Below are positions 1-7,695 of a stretch of DNA of 22,819 nucleotides, one piece after another. The stretch is from Candidatus Poribacteria bacterium (GTDB lineage Bacteria; Poribacteria; DTPJ01; WJIO01). Under the pieces are notes generated by a model that worked only from the letters and a program-made list of their open reading frames with translations, was not told where the DNA came from and searched no databases. The stretch is from the NCBI GenBank assembly GCA_014730235.1, contig WJIO01000179.1:1-22819 (forward strand), read 5' to 3'. How positions within the stretch are numbered: the stretch's first letter is position 1; each line of letters opens with the position of its first letter. The position numbers and the translations under genes were made by a program.

Positions 1-152
1 AAATATAGTAGCCTGCTATCAAGAAGACGATAAACATACAACTTAAGTTGAAAAAAAACAAAATCAATTTTGAATACTTTAACATAACATAAATCTAATG
101 TCAAACCTAAAGCTATGAATCCAAACATAAAACTTATGTCCGTGAAAACTTT

Positions 153-290
153 GGCTCTTCCGGCTTAAGTCTTGTAATAATTTAAAAAATTTTCTCAGCT
201 TGTTATTCCTGCGAAAGCAGGAATCCAGTAGTAATGTTAAGTTTTTGTATTGCTGATTTCGCAGGAATGACTGCATAAAGAAAAAATCCT
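153..290 (+). mobile_element. Partial MITE, copy A, right end degraded
   Basis: The left terminal repeat GGCTCTTCCGGCTTAAGT starts at 153. It is followed by the central palindromic module (ATTCCTGC-gaaa-GCAGGAAT at about 204-223, then its outer arm GCAGGAATGA near 261-270). The order matches the full-length copy at 17532-17684, and the segment after the core (GCATAAAG) matches the reverse complement of that copy's left part. The expected right terminal repeat is missing or too decayed to recognise, so the right edge is approximate. The left flank AAAACTTT (145-152) lies within a longer stretch (about 128-163) that also flanks the copy near 17684. A 65-residue minus-strand reading frame over this element is an artefact of the repeat. 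Confidence 0.7.
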
Positions 291-325
291 CACAGGATAT
301 CTATCCAAACATCATTTATATACTC

Positions 326-354
326 TTGTTTTAGGATAACAGTCCTGTTATAAT
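326..354 (+). promoter_or_regulatory. Promoter of the pectate-lyase-like gene
   Basis: A -35 box TTGTTT (326-331) and a -10 box TATAAT (349-354) are separated by 17 bp. The -10 is preceded by TGT, giving an extended -10 (TGTTATAAT). Transcription would start near 361, leaving a 5' leader of about 38 nt with a Shine-Dalgarno AAGGAG at 385-390, eight bases before the ATG at 399. This is the best-formed promoter in the window. It is read directly from sequence; activity is inferred. Confidence 0.65.
336..351. promoter_or_regulatory. Palindromic operator candidate inside the promoter
   Basis: ATAACAG-TC-CTGTTAT is a perfect inverted repeat of two 7-bp arms with a 2-bp spacer. It fills the -35/-10 spacer and overlaps the first bases of the -10 box, where a repressor would exclude RNA polymerase. 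The regulator is not identifiable and none is encoded beside it. Confidence 0.45.
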
Positions 355-398
355 GTTAATATCAATAAATCCAGAAACCAAAACAAGGAGAAATACCT

Positions 399-1769
399 AT
401 GCAAAGAAGTATTAAATTACTAGTCATTGCAACAATTATTCATTTTTTATTTTCCCCAATAAGTGCTTTTGCCGATGATATTTTGCAGCAATCAGAAACA
501 GCAATGGAAAAAGCAGTGAATTATTTTTACAACACAGTTTCCACAAAAGGTGGCTATCTCTGGTTTTACTCCGAAGATTTAAGTTATAGAGAGGGTGAAG
601 GTAAAGCCACAGAAACCCAGATATGGGTACAACCTCCAGGAACACCAGCCGTAGGTTCTGCATATCTTAGAGCTTATGAAAGAACAGGATGCAAGAAATG
701 CCTGGAAGCGGCAAAAGCAGCAGCAGATGCCCTGGTGTGGGGACAGCTTGAATCCGGTGGATGGGATTATAAAATTGATTTTGATCCCAAAGGCAGTAAA
801 AGATGGTATTACCGTCGGAATAAAGATAAGGAAAAAACTAAGAAACAGCGTAATTACTCCGTATTCGATGATAATAACACCCAGAGTGCCATGCGTTTCC
901 TTATGGCTGTTCACAAAGTAACAGGAAACGAAAAATACAAGTCAGCTATTGATTACGGTCTCAAACTCATGCTGAAAAGTCAATTTGATAAAGGTGCATG
1001 GCCCCAGGTTTATCCCCTGCCGTCCAAAGGATACAGCCGTTGGTATACTTTCAATGATAACGCCATGAATGACTGCATAAACGTTATGCTGGATGCATAC
1101 AAAATGTATGGAAATCAGGAATACATAGAATCAGTTAAAAGAGGCGGAGACTTTATCATTAAATCCCAGCTTCCTGTACCTCAGGCAGGATGGGCTCAAC
1201 AATATAATTACGATATGAAACCCGTCCCGGCCCGGTGGTTTGAACCAGCGGCTGTAAACGGTTCAGTGACTCCCCGCAACATTAAAACCCTGATAAAATT
1301 ATACTTGGAAACTGGCGAAGATAAATATATAAGGCCTATACCTGCGGCTATAGACTGGCTTGAAAGATCAAAACTGGAGGACAAAAAATGGGCCCGGTTT
1401 TATGAGCTGGGAACCAATAAACCCATCTATGTAAACATGGATAGGGAAGTAGTATATGAATTTATAAATATAAGACCGGGTTATAGCTGGATGGGTAACT
1501 ACGCATCAAGTGCTATTTCCCTTTACCAAAAAGTAAAAAGCATGGGTAGAGAAAAATACCTGGAACAAAGCAGAAAGCCCATGACTGATCAGGAAAAGAA
1601 AAGCAGATTAGCAAATTTACAGGGACGTGTAAAGGAAATAATAGAAAATCAGGATGATCAAGGTAGATGGATAAAAGAAGAAAGGATTTATTGCTCGGAT
1701 TTTATAAGTAATCTGAATAGGCTTTCAGAATATATATCCCTGGCCCGGGATATTAATAGTAATCGTTAA
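399..1769 (+). CDS. Secreted pectate-lyase-like protein (PL10 type)
   Basis: This 456-residue protein is probably a polysaccharide lyase that cleaves uronate-containing glycans by beta-elimination outside the cytoplasm. Residues 1-25 form a signal peptide with a likely cleavage after SAFA. The body is an alpha/alpha-toroid type fold with PL10/PelA-like blocks: QLESGGWDY (116-124), FDDNNTQSAM (156-165), GAWPQVYPL (199-207), TFNDNAMNDCI (217-227), PQAGWAQQY (261-269) and PARWFEP (277-283). The arginine of the last block matches the position of the PL10 catalytic arginine; the match is by motif only. The lysine-rich insert near 133-151 is not typical. AAGGAG lies 8 bases before the ATG. The last four codons and the TAA lie inside an inverted repeat arm (1757-1774). 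The substrate may differ from pectate, since family members in uncultivated lineages are poorly characterised. Confidence 0.8.
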   Translation: MQRSIKLLVIATIIHFLFSPISAFADDILQQSETAMEKAVNYFYNTVSTKGGYLWFYSEDLSYREGEGKATETQIWVQPPGTPAVGSAYLRAYERTGCKKCLEAAKAAADALVWGQLESGGWDYKIDFDPKGSKRWYYRRNKDKEKTKKQRNYSVFDDNNTQSAMRFLMAVHKVTGNEKYKSAIDYGLKLMLKSQFDKGAWPQVYPLPSKGYSRWYTFNDNAMNDCINVMLDAYKMYGNQEYIESVKRGGDFIIKSQLPVPQAGWAQQYNYDMKPVPARWFEPAAVNGSVTPRNIKTLIKLYLETGEDKYIRPIPAAIDWLERSKLEDKKWARFYELGTNKPIYVNMDREVVYEFINIRPGYSWMGNYASSAISLYQKVKSMGREKYLEQSRKPMTDQEKKSRLANLQGRVKEIIENQDDQGRWIKEERIYCSDFISNLNRLSEYISLARDINSNR

Positions 1770-1885
1770 AAAATGAAAAATGTGTTTAGAATAATACCCT
1801 TACCATGATGGTAAATTACAAAATATGTCATTCCTGCTTTCGCAGGAATGACAACTAAATTGTATTTATTTTTTAACGATTACTA
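1757..1885. repeat. Inverted-repeat element with CATTCCTGC hairpin core
   Basis: Two perfect 18-bp arms face each other: TAGTAATCGTTAAAAAAT at 1757-1774 and its reverse complement at 1868-1885. Between them lies a perfect 12-bp hairpin (TGTCATTCCTGC at 1826-1837, loop TTTC, closing arm 1842-1853). The hairpin is the same module found inside the ISL3-like MITEs, but their terminal repeats are absent here. The left arm includes the final codons and stop of the upstream gene. It may act as a transcript 3' end structure, although no U-tract follows the hairpin. Confidence 0.65.
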
Positions 1886-1923
1886 ATAATAAAAATAAAT
1901 AAAGAATCACCAGGAAAAACTAA

Positions 1924-2826
1924 ATGAAAAAAAGAGATATATCGAAGCTAATAACAGAACAGCGAAATGAAAATTCGATTCGCATTGATGATAAATCCAC
2001 AGAAGAGATAATAGAAATATTTAACATGGAGGACCAGAAAGCTGTTAAAGCAGTGATTAAAGAAAAGAAAAACATCGCAAAAGCTGCTGAGCTTATTGTA
2101 GAATCCTTCAGGAAAAAAGGAAGATTAATATATGTAGGAGCGGGAACAAGCGGTCGTCTGGGTGTGGTGGATGCTGCTGAATGTCCTCCTACTTTTGGTG
2201 TTGAAAGGGATATGGTTCAGGGAATTATCGCCGGGGGATATGAAGCCCTTATCAGGTCTATAGAAAGGGCAGAAGACTATCCCGATGAAGGGGTTTTAGC
2301 TGTTCAGGGTAGAAATGTAAACCACAAGGATACTGTGGTAGGCATAAGTACCAGCGGCAGCGCATCTTTTGTTATTGGCGCTCTGGAGGAAGCCCATGGT
2401 TTAGGTGCTAATACCATATTTATTATGTGTGTTCCTCCTCCTGAGGATATGCCTTTTGTGGATGTCTTTATAACCCCAATAGTAGGCCCTGAAATAATCG
2501 CAGGATCAACCCGCTTAAAATCCGGAACTGCCACAAAACTGGTCTTAAATATGCTTAGCACCATATCCATGATAAAACTCGGTAAGGTTTACGACAACAT
2601 GATGGTGGATGTTCAGGTCTGGAATGCAAAGCTGGTGGAACGGGCTAAAAGATTAATATCTCACATTGGCCAAGTGGATTATGACAGGGCGGCGGAAATC
2701 CTGGAAGATGCTGAGGGAAATGTAAAAGTCGCCATAGTAATGGCCCGAATGGGTATTAGCTATGAAGATGCAGTAAAACTGCTGGATGAGAAGAATGGTT
2801 TTCTGCGCAAAGCTTTAGAAGGTTGA
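1924..2826 (+). CDS. murQ: N-acetylmuramic acid 6-phosphate etherase
   Basis: MurQ cleaves the lactyl ether of MurNAc-6-phosphate to give GlcNAc-6-phosphate and D-lactate, a cytoplasmic step in recycling or catabolism of cell-wall sugar. The 300 residues are the usual family length. The SIS-fold phosphosugar loop GAGTSGRLG (72-80) is followed by the family signature AAECPPTFG (84-92), whose glutamate (86) is the probable catalytic acid, and by the SIERAED segment (112-118) with a second conserved glutamate. The second SIS element STSGSASFV is at 142-150 and the GSTRLKSGTATKL signature at 194-206. AGGA sits 8 bases before the ATG. The gene converges on the peptide ABC ATPase gene with only 7 bp between stop codons. 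The assignment is secure; no phosphotransferase gene for MurNAc uptake is nearby. Confidence 0.96.
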   Translation: MKKRDISKLITEQRNENSIRIDDKSTEEIIEIFNMEDQKAVKAVIKEKKNIAKAAELIVESFRKKGRLIYVGAGTSGRLGVVDAAECPPTFGVERDMVQGIIAGGYEALIRSIERAEDYPDEGVLAVQGRNVNHKDTVVGISTSGSASFVIGALEEAHGLGANTIFIMCVPPPEDMPFVDVFITPIVGPEIIAGSTRLKSGTATKLVLNMLSTISMIKLGKVYDNMMVDVQVWNAKLVERAKRLISHIGQVDYDRAAEILEDAEGNVKVAIVMARMGISYEDAVKLLDEKNGFLRKALEG

Positions 2827-2833
2827 TAAGTAA

Positions 2834-4834
2834 TTACTCATACAGGTAACATTTACATGAATGAGTATCACTGAACTGGGTCTTTGGTGGATACTCAACT
2901 TTACATTCCGGCATAACATGAGGACACCGGGGGTGAAAATGACATCCTGACGGTGGATTGACCGGTGATGGAACATCACCTTCTAATCTTATCTTTTTTG
3001 CCCCGGTTTCCGGATCTATTCTGGGAATGGCCGATAGTAAAGCCTGGGTATAGGGATGTTTTGTATCGTCAAATATCTCCTCTGTGGTTCCTCTCTCCAC
3101 TATTCTACCGAGGTACATAACCATGACTTCATCGGCAAAATATTCCACGATGGAAAGGTCGTGGGTGATAAATAGATATGTGAGGTCGAATTCCCTCTGC
3201 AAATCCTTCATCAGGTTCAAAATCTGGGCCTGGACAGATACATCCAGCGCGCTTGTGGCCTCATCACATACCAGAAATTCGGGTTCTACAGCAAGACAAC
3301 GGGCTATGCTGATCCGCTGCCGTTGACCGCCGGAAAATTCGTGAGGATAGCGGTTCAATACATCCGGGTCAAGACCTACCCTGTTCATAAATTCTCCGGC
3401 CCGTTCCAGTCTTTCGGTTTTGGATTCGCCAATTTTATGAGTCAGCATACCCTCCTGAACAATTTCCCCCACCATCATTCTTGGATTTAAAGACGAATAG
3501 GGATCCTGAAATATTATCTGAAGCCTGCGACGGTATGGAAAAAGTTCGTTTTTCTTTAATTCCATCAGGTTAATATTGTCGTATATCACAGAACCATCCG
3601 TAGGTGGAATAAGCTGAAGTAAACCCTTACCCAGGGTAGTTTTACCACAACCCGATTCTCCAACCAGGGCCAGGGTTCCCCCTTTTCGTATTTTCATATC
3701 AACCCCGTCCACCGCCCTGACATAACCCACAGTCTTTTTGAAAAGGCCTTTTTTTATGTCAAAATATACCTTAAAATCGGATGCCTTTATAATGGCTTCC
3801 TTTTGCTTAATATCAACTTGTTGTGAGGATGGGGTTAAGTCCTCTTTAACTTTGTCTATCTTTTGTCTGACATCCGAATACAGATGACATGAAACCCTAT
3901 GACCGGGCTTTATTTCTGTAGTTTCAGGTAATACCTGGGCGCAATGTTCCATCACCTCATGACACCTGTCGGCAAAGCGACAGCCGGGAAGATAGTTTGT
4001 GGACTTGGGCACACGCCCCTTTATAGTCTGAAGAGCCATTCCTCGCTTTTGCCTTGTGGGCAGGGATTCCAGCAGCTTTCGTGTGTAGGGGTGGTGCGGA
4101 GAGTCAAAAAGATCCCTGGTGTCAGCCACCTCTGCTATCTGACCAGCATACATCACAGCTATACGCTGGGCCATCTCTGCAACAACCCCTAGGTCATGGG
4201 TTATCAGCAAAACAGCCGTCCCGGTCTCTTCCTGGAGTTTCTGCATAAGCTCCAGCACCTGGGCCTGGATGGTAACATCTAAAGCCGTCGTGGGTTCATC
4301 GGCAATGAGCAAACCGGGTTGGCATGACAACGCAATAGCTATCATTACCCGTTGTTTCATGCCGCCGGAAAACTGATGGGGATATTCATCAAAACGCTGT
4401 TTTGCTTCGGGAATTCCCACAAGTTGTAGCATCTCAATAGCTTTTTGCTTTGCATCGGATTTACTCAGCTTTTGGTGCAGGACTATTGTTTCCATAATCT
4501 GATCACCTACAGTAAGGACAGGGTTCAGGCTTGTCATTGGTTCCTGGAAGATCATGGATATTTCGTTTCCGCGAATACGACGTTTTTCCTGTTCCGAAAG
4601 CTTTGTAATGTCCTTATCCTTATAAAGTATCTCCCCTCCGGCAATATAGCCAGCCGGTTCGGGCACAAGCTGCATAATAGAAAGGGCTGTAACACTTTTT
4701 CCACAGCCGGATTCACCCACCAGGGCGAAAGTCTGACCCGGTTCTATGTCAAAATAAACACCATCAACAGCCCGGGCCAAACCCTGACCTGTGCGAAAAT
4801 AAGTTTTTAGATTACGAACAGAAAGAAGACTCAT
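2834..4834 (-). CDS. Oligopeptide ABC transporter, fused double ATPase
   Basis: This 666-residue protein joins the two ATPases (DppD-like then DppF-like) that normally power a peptide importer as separate chains; fused forms such as GsiA and YejF are known. First half: Walker A GESGCGKS (40-47), Q-loop Gln97, signature FSGGMKQR (155-162), Walker B LLIADE (175-180), then the cysteine-rich oligopeptide-transporter C-terminal domain GCRFADRC (284-291). Second half: GESGCGKT (392-399), FSGGQRQR (500-507), FLVCDE (520-525) and a second domain with GCHFHPRC. Both sites look catalytically complete. The gene starts 18 bp after the lamG-1 stop with only a weak ribosome site (GAG), which suggests translational coupling. 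No other ATPase is present, so it probably serves the permeases encoded at 12350-14672. Confidence 0.93.
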   Translation of the reverse strand: MSLLSVRNLKTYFRTGQGLARAVDGVYFDIEPGQTFALVGESGCGKSVTALSIMQLVPEPAGYIAGGEILYKDKDITKLSEQEKRRIRGNEISMIFQEPMTSLNPVLTVGDQIMETIVLHQKLSKSDAKQKAIEMLQLVGIPEAKQRFDEYPHQFSGGMKQRVMIAIALSCQPGLLIADEPTTALDVTIQAQVLELMQKLQEETGTAVLLITHDLGVVAEMAQRIAVMYAGQIAEVADTRDLFDSPHHPYTRKLLESLPTRQKRGMALQTIKGRVPKSTNYLPGCRFADRCHEVMEHCAQVLPETTEIKPGHRVSCHLYSDVRQKIDKVKEDLTPSSQQVDIKQKEAIIKASDFKVYFDIKKGLFKKTVGYVRAVDGVDMKIRKGGTLALVGESGCGKTTLGKGLLQLIPPTDGSVIYDNINLMELKKNELFPYRRRLQIIFQDPYSSLNPRMMVGEIVQEGMLTHKIGESKTERLERAGEFMNRVGLDPDVLNRYPHEFSGGQRQRISIARCLAVEPEFLVCDEATSALDVSVQAQILNLMKDLQREFDLTYLFITHDLSIVEYFADEVMVMYLGRIVERGTTEEIFDDTKHPYTQALLSAIPRIDPETGAKKIRLEGDVPSPVNPPSGCHFHPRCPHVMPECKVEYPPKTQFSDTHSCKCYLYE

Positions 4835-4852
4835 ATTATCAATATCTCATGT

Positions 4853-5611
4853 TTAGAATTTTATAGCACCCCAGCATGTGGTTAAGCTTTCCATAGGTGA
4901 TACTGGGCTAGGCCCGAAGCTTACCATATCTTTTTTAATCTCATCCTGACTTAATGATCTGTTGTAAATCCTGACTTCGTCCACTGTTCCGGTAAGATAT
5001 CTTTCACCGCCAAGTCTTGAGCCAATATGAAGCGATTCATTACTCTCTTTCAATTCACCGGCACATCCTCCGGATTTTACCAATTCACCGTCAATATAAA
5101 GATTGATAGTAGTTCCATCCCACGTTCCGGCCAGATGATGCCATTCATTGTCGGCAATACCAGGGCCTCTGATACCTGCATCTCCGCAGGCCGGTGGCAG
5201 ATCAAAGAACTGAATAACAGTTCCACCTTCGTAGACCGGGTAAATGCTGTATTCCCCTACAGCCCATGAACCTTTCTCTATTCCTGCCTGTTTTACTTCT
5301 GCTCCACCAGGGGTTTTTACCCACATTTCCATGGTAATAGCCTGGGTTACATTTATGCTATCGGAGCTTTTTACCTCTACCGAATCACCACCTGCATCAA
5401 ATTCCAGGGCTTTTCCTGATTTGCCATCCACCCATTTAGGTGATCCTATTAATGCACCGTTGTTGCCATGAATCGAGTCATCAATCAATTTATCACCCTC
5501 ACCCTCGTCAAAGGTAAAATGAAGAACCATTGATTCGTCAACACCAAATCCCATGCTGGTAAAAAAGAAAAAGATTATGATCAAGAAATAAACAATGTTA
5601 TATATTCTCAT
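4853..5611 (-). CDS. Secreted LamG-domain protein (LamG-1)
   Basis: The protein has 252 residues. An N-terminal hydrophobic signal segment (about 3-23) precedes one laminin-G/concanavalin-like jelly-roll domain (about 28-230). Typical blocks are LHFTFDEGEGD, the NGALIGSPKWVDG strand, ITMEMWVKT, EWHHLAGTWDG with the following LYIDGELV, and the closing GTVDEVRIYNRSLSQDEI. The domain usually binds glycans or other surface ligands; there are no catalytic residues. After a short linker it ends in LTTCWGAIKF, matching the tails of the other two LamG proteins here. AAGGA lies 7-8 bases before the ATG. It sits between a Gfo/Idh/MocA oxidoreductase gene and the peptide ABC ATPase gene on the same strand. 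Ligand and cell location are unknown; extracytoplasmic is inferred. Confidence 0.85.
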   Translation of the reverse strand: MRIYNIVYFLIIIFFFFTSMGFGVDESMVLHFTFDEGEGDKLIDDSIHGNNGALIGSPKWVDGKSGKALEFDAGGDSVEVKSSDSINVTQAITMEMWVKTPGGAEVKQAGIEKGSWAVGEYSIYPVYEGGTVIQFFDLPPACGDAGIRGPGIADNEWHHLAGTWDGTTINLYIDGELVKSGGCAGELKESNESLHIGSRLGGERYLTGTVDEVRIYNRSLSQDEIKKDMVSFGPSPVSPMESLTTCWGAIKF

Positions 5612-5639
5612 AAAATATTCCTTCCGTTTTGTTTAAATT

Positions 5640-5667
5640 GCAGGGACACGGTGCGCCATGTCCCTGC
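5640..5667. repeat. Strong hairpin between oxidoreductase and lamG-1
   Basis: GCAGGGACA (5640-5648) pairs perfectly with TGTCCCTGC (5659-5667) around a GC-rich 10-nt loop. It lies 9 bp past the oxidoreductase stop on the transcribed minus strand. No U-tract follows, so it is more likely a REP-like repeat or an mRNA-stability or attenuation structure within an operon than a simple terminator. Confidence 0.6.
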
Positions 5668-5675
5668 GTTTACGT

Positions 5676-6740
5676 CTATGAGATAGTTACCTCTTTGCCA
5701 GTTCTACCTGATTCATATATGGAGTTTACGATCTCCACCGCGTGCTTTGCGCTTTCGATGGTGATCATAGGTTCTCGGTCTTCGTTAATGGCTTCAACCA
5801 TATCTTCTATAAGTCCTACATGGCCTGAAGAACCTACAGCCATAGGATCGGAGGATGTGGTTTCACCCCGTTTTTCCTTTGGCCCATAAAGACTAAGCAT
5901 TTCCTTTTCTTCTTCTTTTTCGTTATCTCCCTGAATCTTCCACGCCGTCAGATGACCTTCACCCCAGGCGATTGAGCCTTTTTGTCCATGAATAACGGCG
6001 ATCTGAGACAGACCGGGATACGCACATGTAGTTGTTGTCAATGTTCCAATAGCACCATTCTCAAACTTTAGCACAGCAACTGATTTATCTTCCGCTTCTA
6101 TATCATGACCAAAAACGCCAAAAGCACCATATACGGATTTTACTTTTCCCGCCAGCCATTGAAGCAGGTCAACAGTATGGACACCCTGGTTCATCAACGA
6201 ACCACCGCCGTCCATATCCCATGTACCTTTCCAGCTACCATGTGGCCCCTGGTAATAGCTCTGAGCCCTGTACCAGGGTAACAGACCATGAACACCGATA
6301 AGATTACCAAGACGGCCTTTGTCTATGGCATCCTTGATCCTCTTATTCATGGGAGTAGTTCGGGACTGGAAAATACCTGAGGCTTTAAGACCTGATTTTT
6401 TGACGGCTTCGATAAGTTTATTCACCCTGTCAACTTTGATGTCCACAGGTTTTTCAACGATAATATGCTTACCGGCGTCCAGGGCAGGTATTGCATGTTC
6501 GACGTGCATACCGCTGGGAGTGCATACATTAATTATGTCAATTTCATCGTCTTTCAGCATATCCGCATAATCTTTATATGCCTTGACATTATGCTTTTCG
6601 GCTGTGGGATTCAATCTTCCTTCGTCAATATCGCATACGGCTATTAGCTTTGCACCTTTTGCTGTTTCTATGGCCCTTGCATGGTGCGTTCCCATACCCA
6701 GACCGAGAACTCCAAATCCCAATTCTTTTTCAACTGCCAA
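5676..6740 (-). CDS. Gfo/Idh/MocA-family oxidoreductase
   Basis: This is a probable NAD(P)-dependent sugar or cyclitol dehydrogenase of 354 residues, the usual family length. The N-terminal Rossmann fold starts with the glycine motif GVLGLGMGTHHA (10-21). The family signature EKPVD is at 96-100, with the cofactor and substrate lysine at 97. The C-terminal domain carries the DGGGSLMNQGVHTVDLL block (177-193), where His188 is the usual catalytic histidine. The start codon is TTG at 6740: GGAG lies 6-7 bases upstream and no ATG fits better. The gene is 40 bp downstream of the sugar-nucleotide transferase gene on the same strand, so it may act in sugar or nucleotide-sugar oxidation. The substrate cannot be deduced from sequence. 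Confidence 0.92.
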   Translation of the reverse strand: MAVEKELGFGVLGLGMGTHHARAIETAKGAKLIAVCDIDEGRLNPTAEKHNVKAYKDYADMLKDDEIDIINVCTPSGMHVEHAIPALDAGKHIIVEKPVDIKVDRVNKLIEAVKKSGLKASGIFQSRTTPMNKRIKDAIDKGRLGNLIGVHGLLPWYRAQSYYQGPHGSWKGTWDMDGGGSLMNQGVHTVDLLQWLAGKVKSVYGAFGVFGHDIEAEDKSVAVLKFENGAIGTLTTTTCAYPGLSQIAVIHGQKGSIAWGEGHLTAWKIQGDNEKEEEKEMLSLYGPKEKRGETTSSDPMAVGSSGHVGLIEDMVEAINEDREPMITIESAKHAVEIVNSIYESGRTGKEVTIS

Positions 6741-6780
6741 TTGGATCTCCTTTCAATTCTACCATGATTGTTTGATTCTT

Positions 6781-7695
6781 CTACCTAGTTCGCCTTGCGT
6801 AAGTTTGTTCTGCAAAGGCATTTACAGTATTTGCATAACTGAGGGGTACACCCGTATCGTATCGCTGACCATCAGTTTCATAGGCGTAGAAAACCCCTGT
6901 GTCTTTCCTGGCCATTTCCAGCGCGCTGGTGAGTTGAATTTCACCCCGCTCTCTAATGTTTTTATCAATAAGGTATTTTATGTATTCAAATATATCCGGG
7001 GTCAGTATATATTGACCAAAAAAGCATAGATACTCGCCAAGAGGAAGGCTGTCTGTCTGGAGGTGCATCTCTGCATATTCAACTGAAGGTTTTTCCTTGA
7101 TCTCGCGAACTTCATAGACCCTGGATTTTCCCGGTATCTGTTTCCCGGCTACTGTTCCAAATAAATGCAGCATATGCTCCAGAGTTCTCATAACAGCGCA
7201 TGTATTTCCACCCAGTTCAAGAAAAATATCTATAAGCTGTTTCACGCATCTTATGTGATTATTGGACACATATACATGATCACCCAGCATCAGTAGAAAT
7301 GGTTCGTTGCCTACCCATTCATTGGCGCAGTAAACAGCATGACCAAACCCCTGCTGCTCTTTTTGAATTATATATGATATTCTCTGAGAAAGATCTGCAA
7401 TTTTCTGAGTCTCTTCCACAGCCCAGGGGCGATCTGCCAGACGCTTTTCCAGTTCGGGGGACACAGGCTCATCGAAATATTTGGTAAAAGCGTCCCTTTC
7501 ATCTTCTCTGATTACCAGACAAACTTCCTCAATTCCTGAATCTATACCTTCTTCGATTATAACCTGGATAAGCGGCTTCGCCATTCCATCCCTGTCAACT
7601 ATAGGGAAAAGCTCCTTTTTTATTGCCTTTGAGGCGGGATAGAGCCGAGTTCCGTATCCTGCAACCGGTATAACCGCTTTTTTAACTTTGTTCAT
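6781..7695 (-). CDS. galU: UTP-glucose-1-phosphate uridylyltransferase
   Basis: This nucleotidyltransferase, 304 residues, makes UDP-glucose from UTP and glucose-1-phosphate in the cytoplasm. The N-terminal activation loop VAGYGTRLYPASKAIKKE (11-28) continues to LFPIVD (29-34). The uridine-recognition block QGFGHAVYCA (115-124) and the metal-binding LGDH (137-140) follow, and a conserved IKEKP segment binds the sugar phosphate. After PIVD it reads RDGMAKPLIQ instead of the common KPAIQ, so it is a divergent branch and another sugar-1-phosphate substrate remains possible. GGAAGG lies 7 bases before the ATG, with AGGAG directly against it. It is the first gene of a likely four-gene minus-strand operon. 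Confidence 0.88.
   Translation of the reverse strand: MNKVKKAVIPVAGYGTRLYPASKAIKKELFPIVDRDGMAKPLIQVIIEEGIDSGIEEVCLVIREDERDAFTKYFDEPVSPELEKRLADRPWAVEETQKIADLSQRISYIIQKEQQGFGHAVYCANEWVGNEPFLLMLGDHVYVSNNHIRCVKQLIDIFLELGGNTCAVMRTLEHMLHLFGTVAGKQIPGKSRVYEVREIKEKPSVEYAEMHLQTDSLPLGEYLCFFGQYILTPDIFEYIKYLIDKNIRERGEIQLTSALEMARKDTGVFYAYETDGQRYDTGVPLSYANTVNAFAEQTYARRTR

Noticed and set aside
40-59. CAACTTAAGTTG followed by a run of A as a terminator
   Set aside because: The stem is AT-rich and the T-run on the minus strand precedes the stem, so the order is wrong for intrinsic termination.
79-276. 65-residue minus-strand open frame
   Set aside because: It lies across the MITE at 153-290, contains the repeated palindrome in translation, and has no ribosome site or domain signal.
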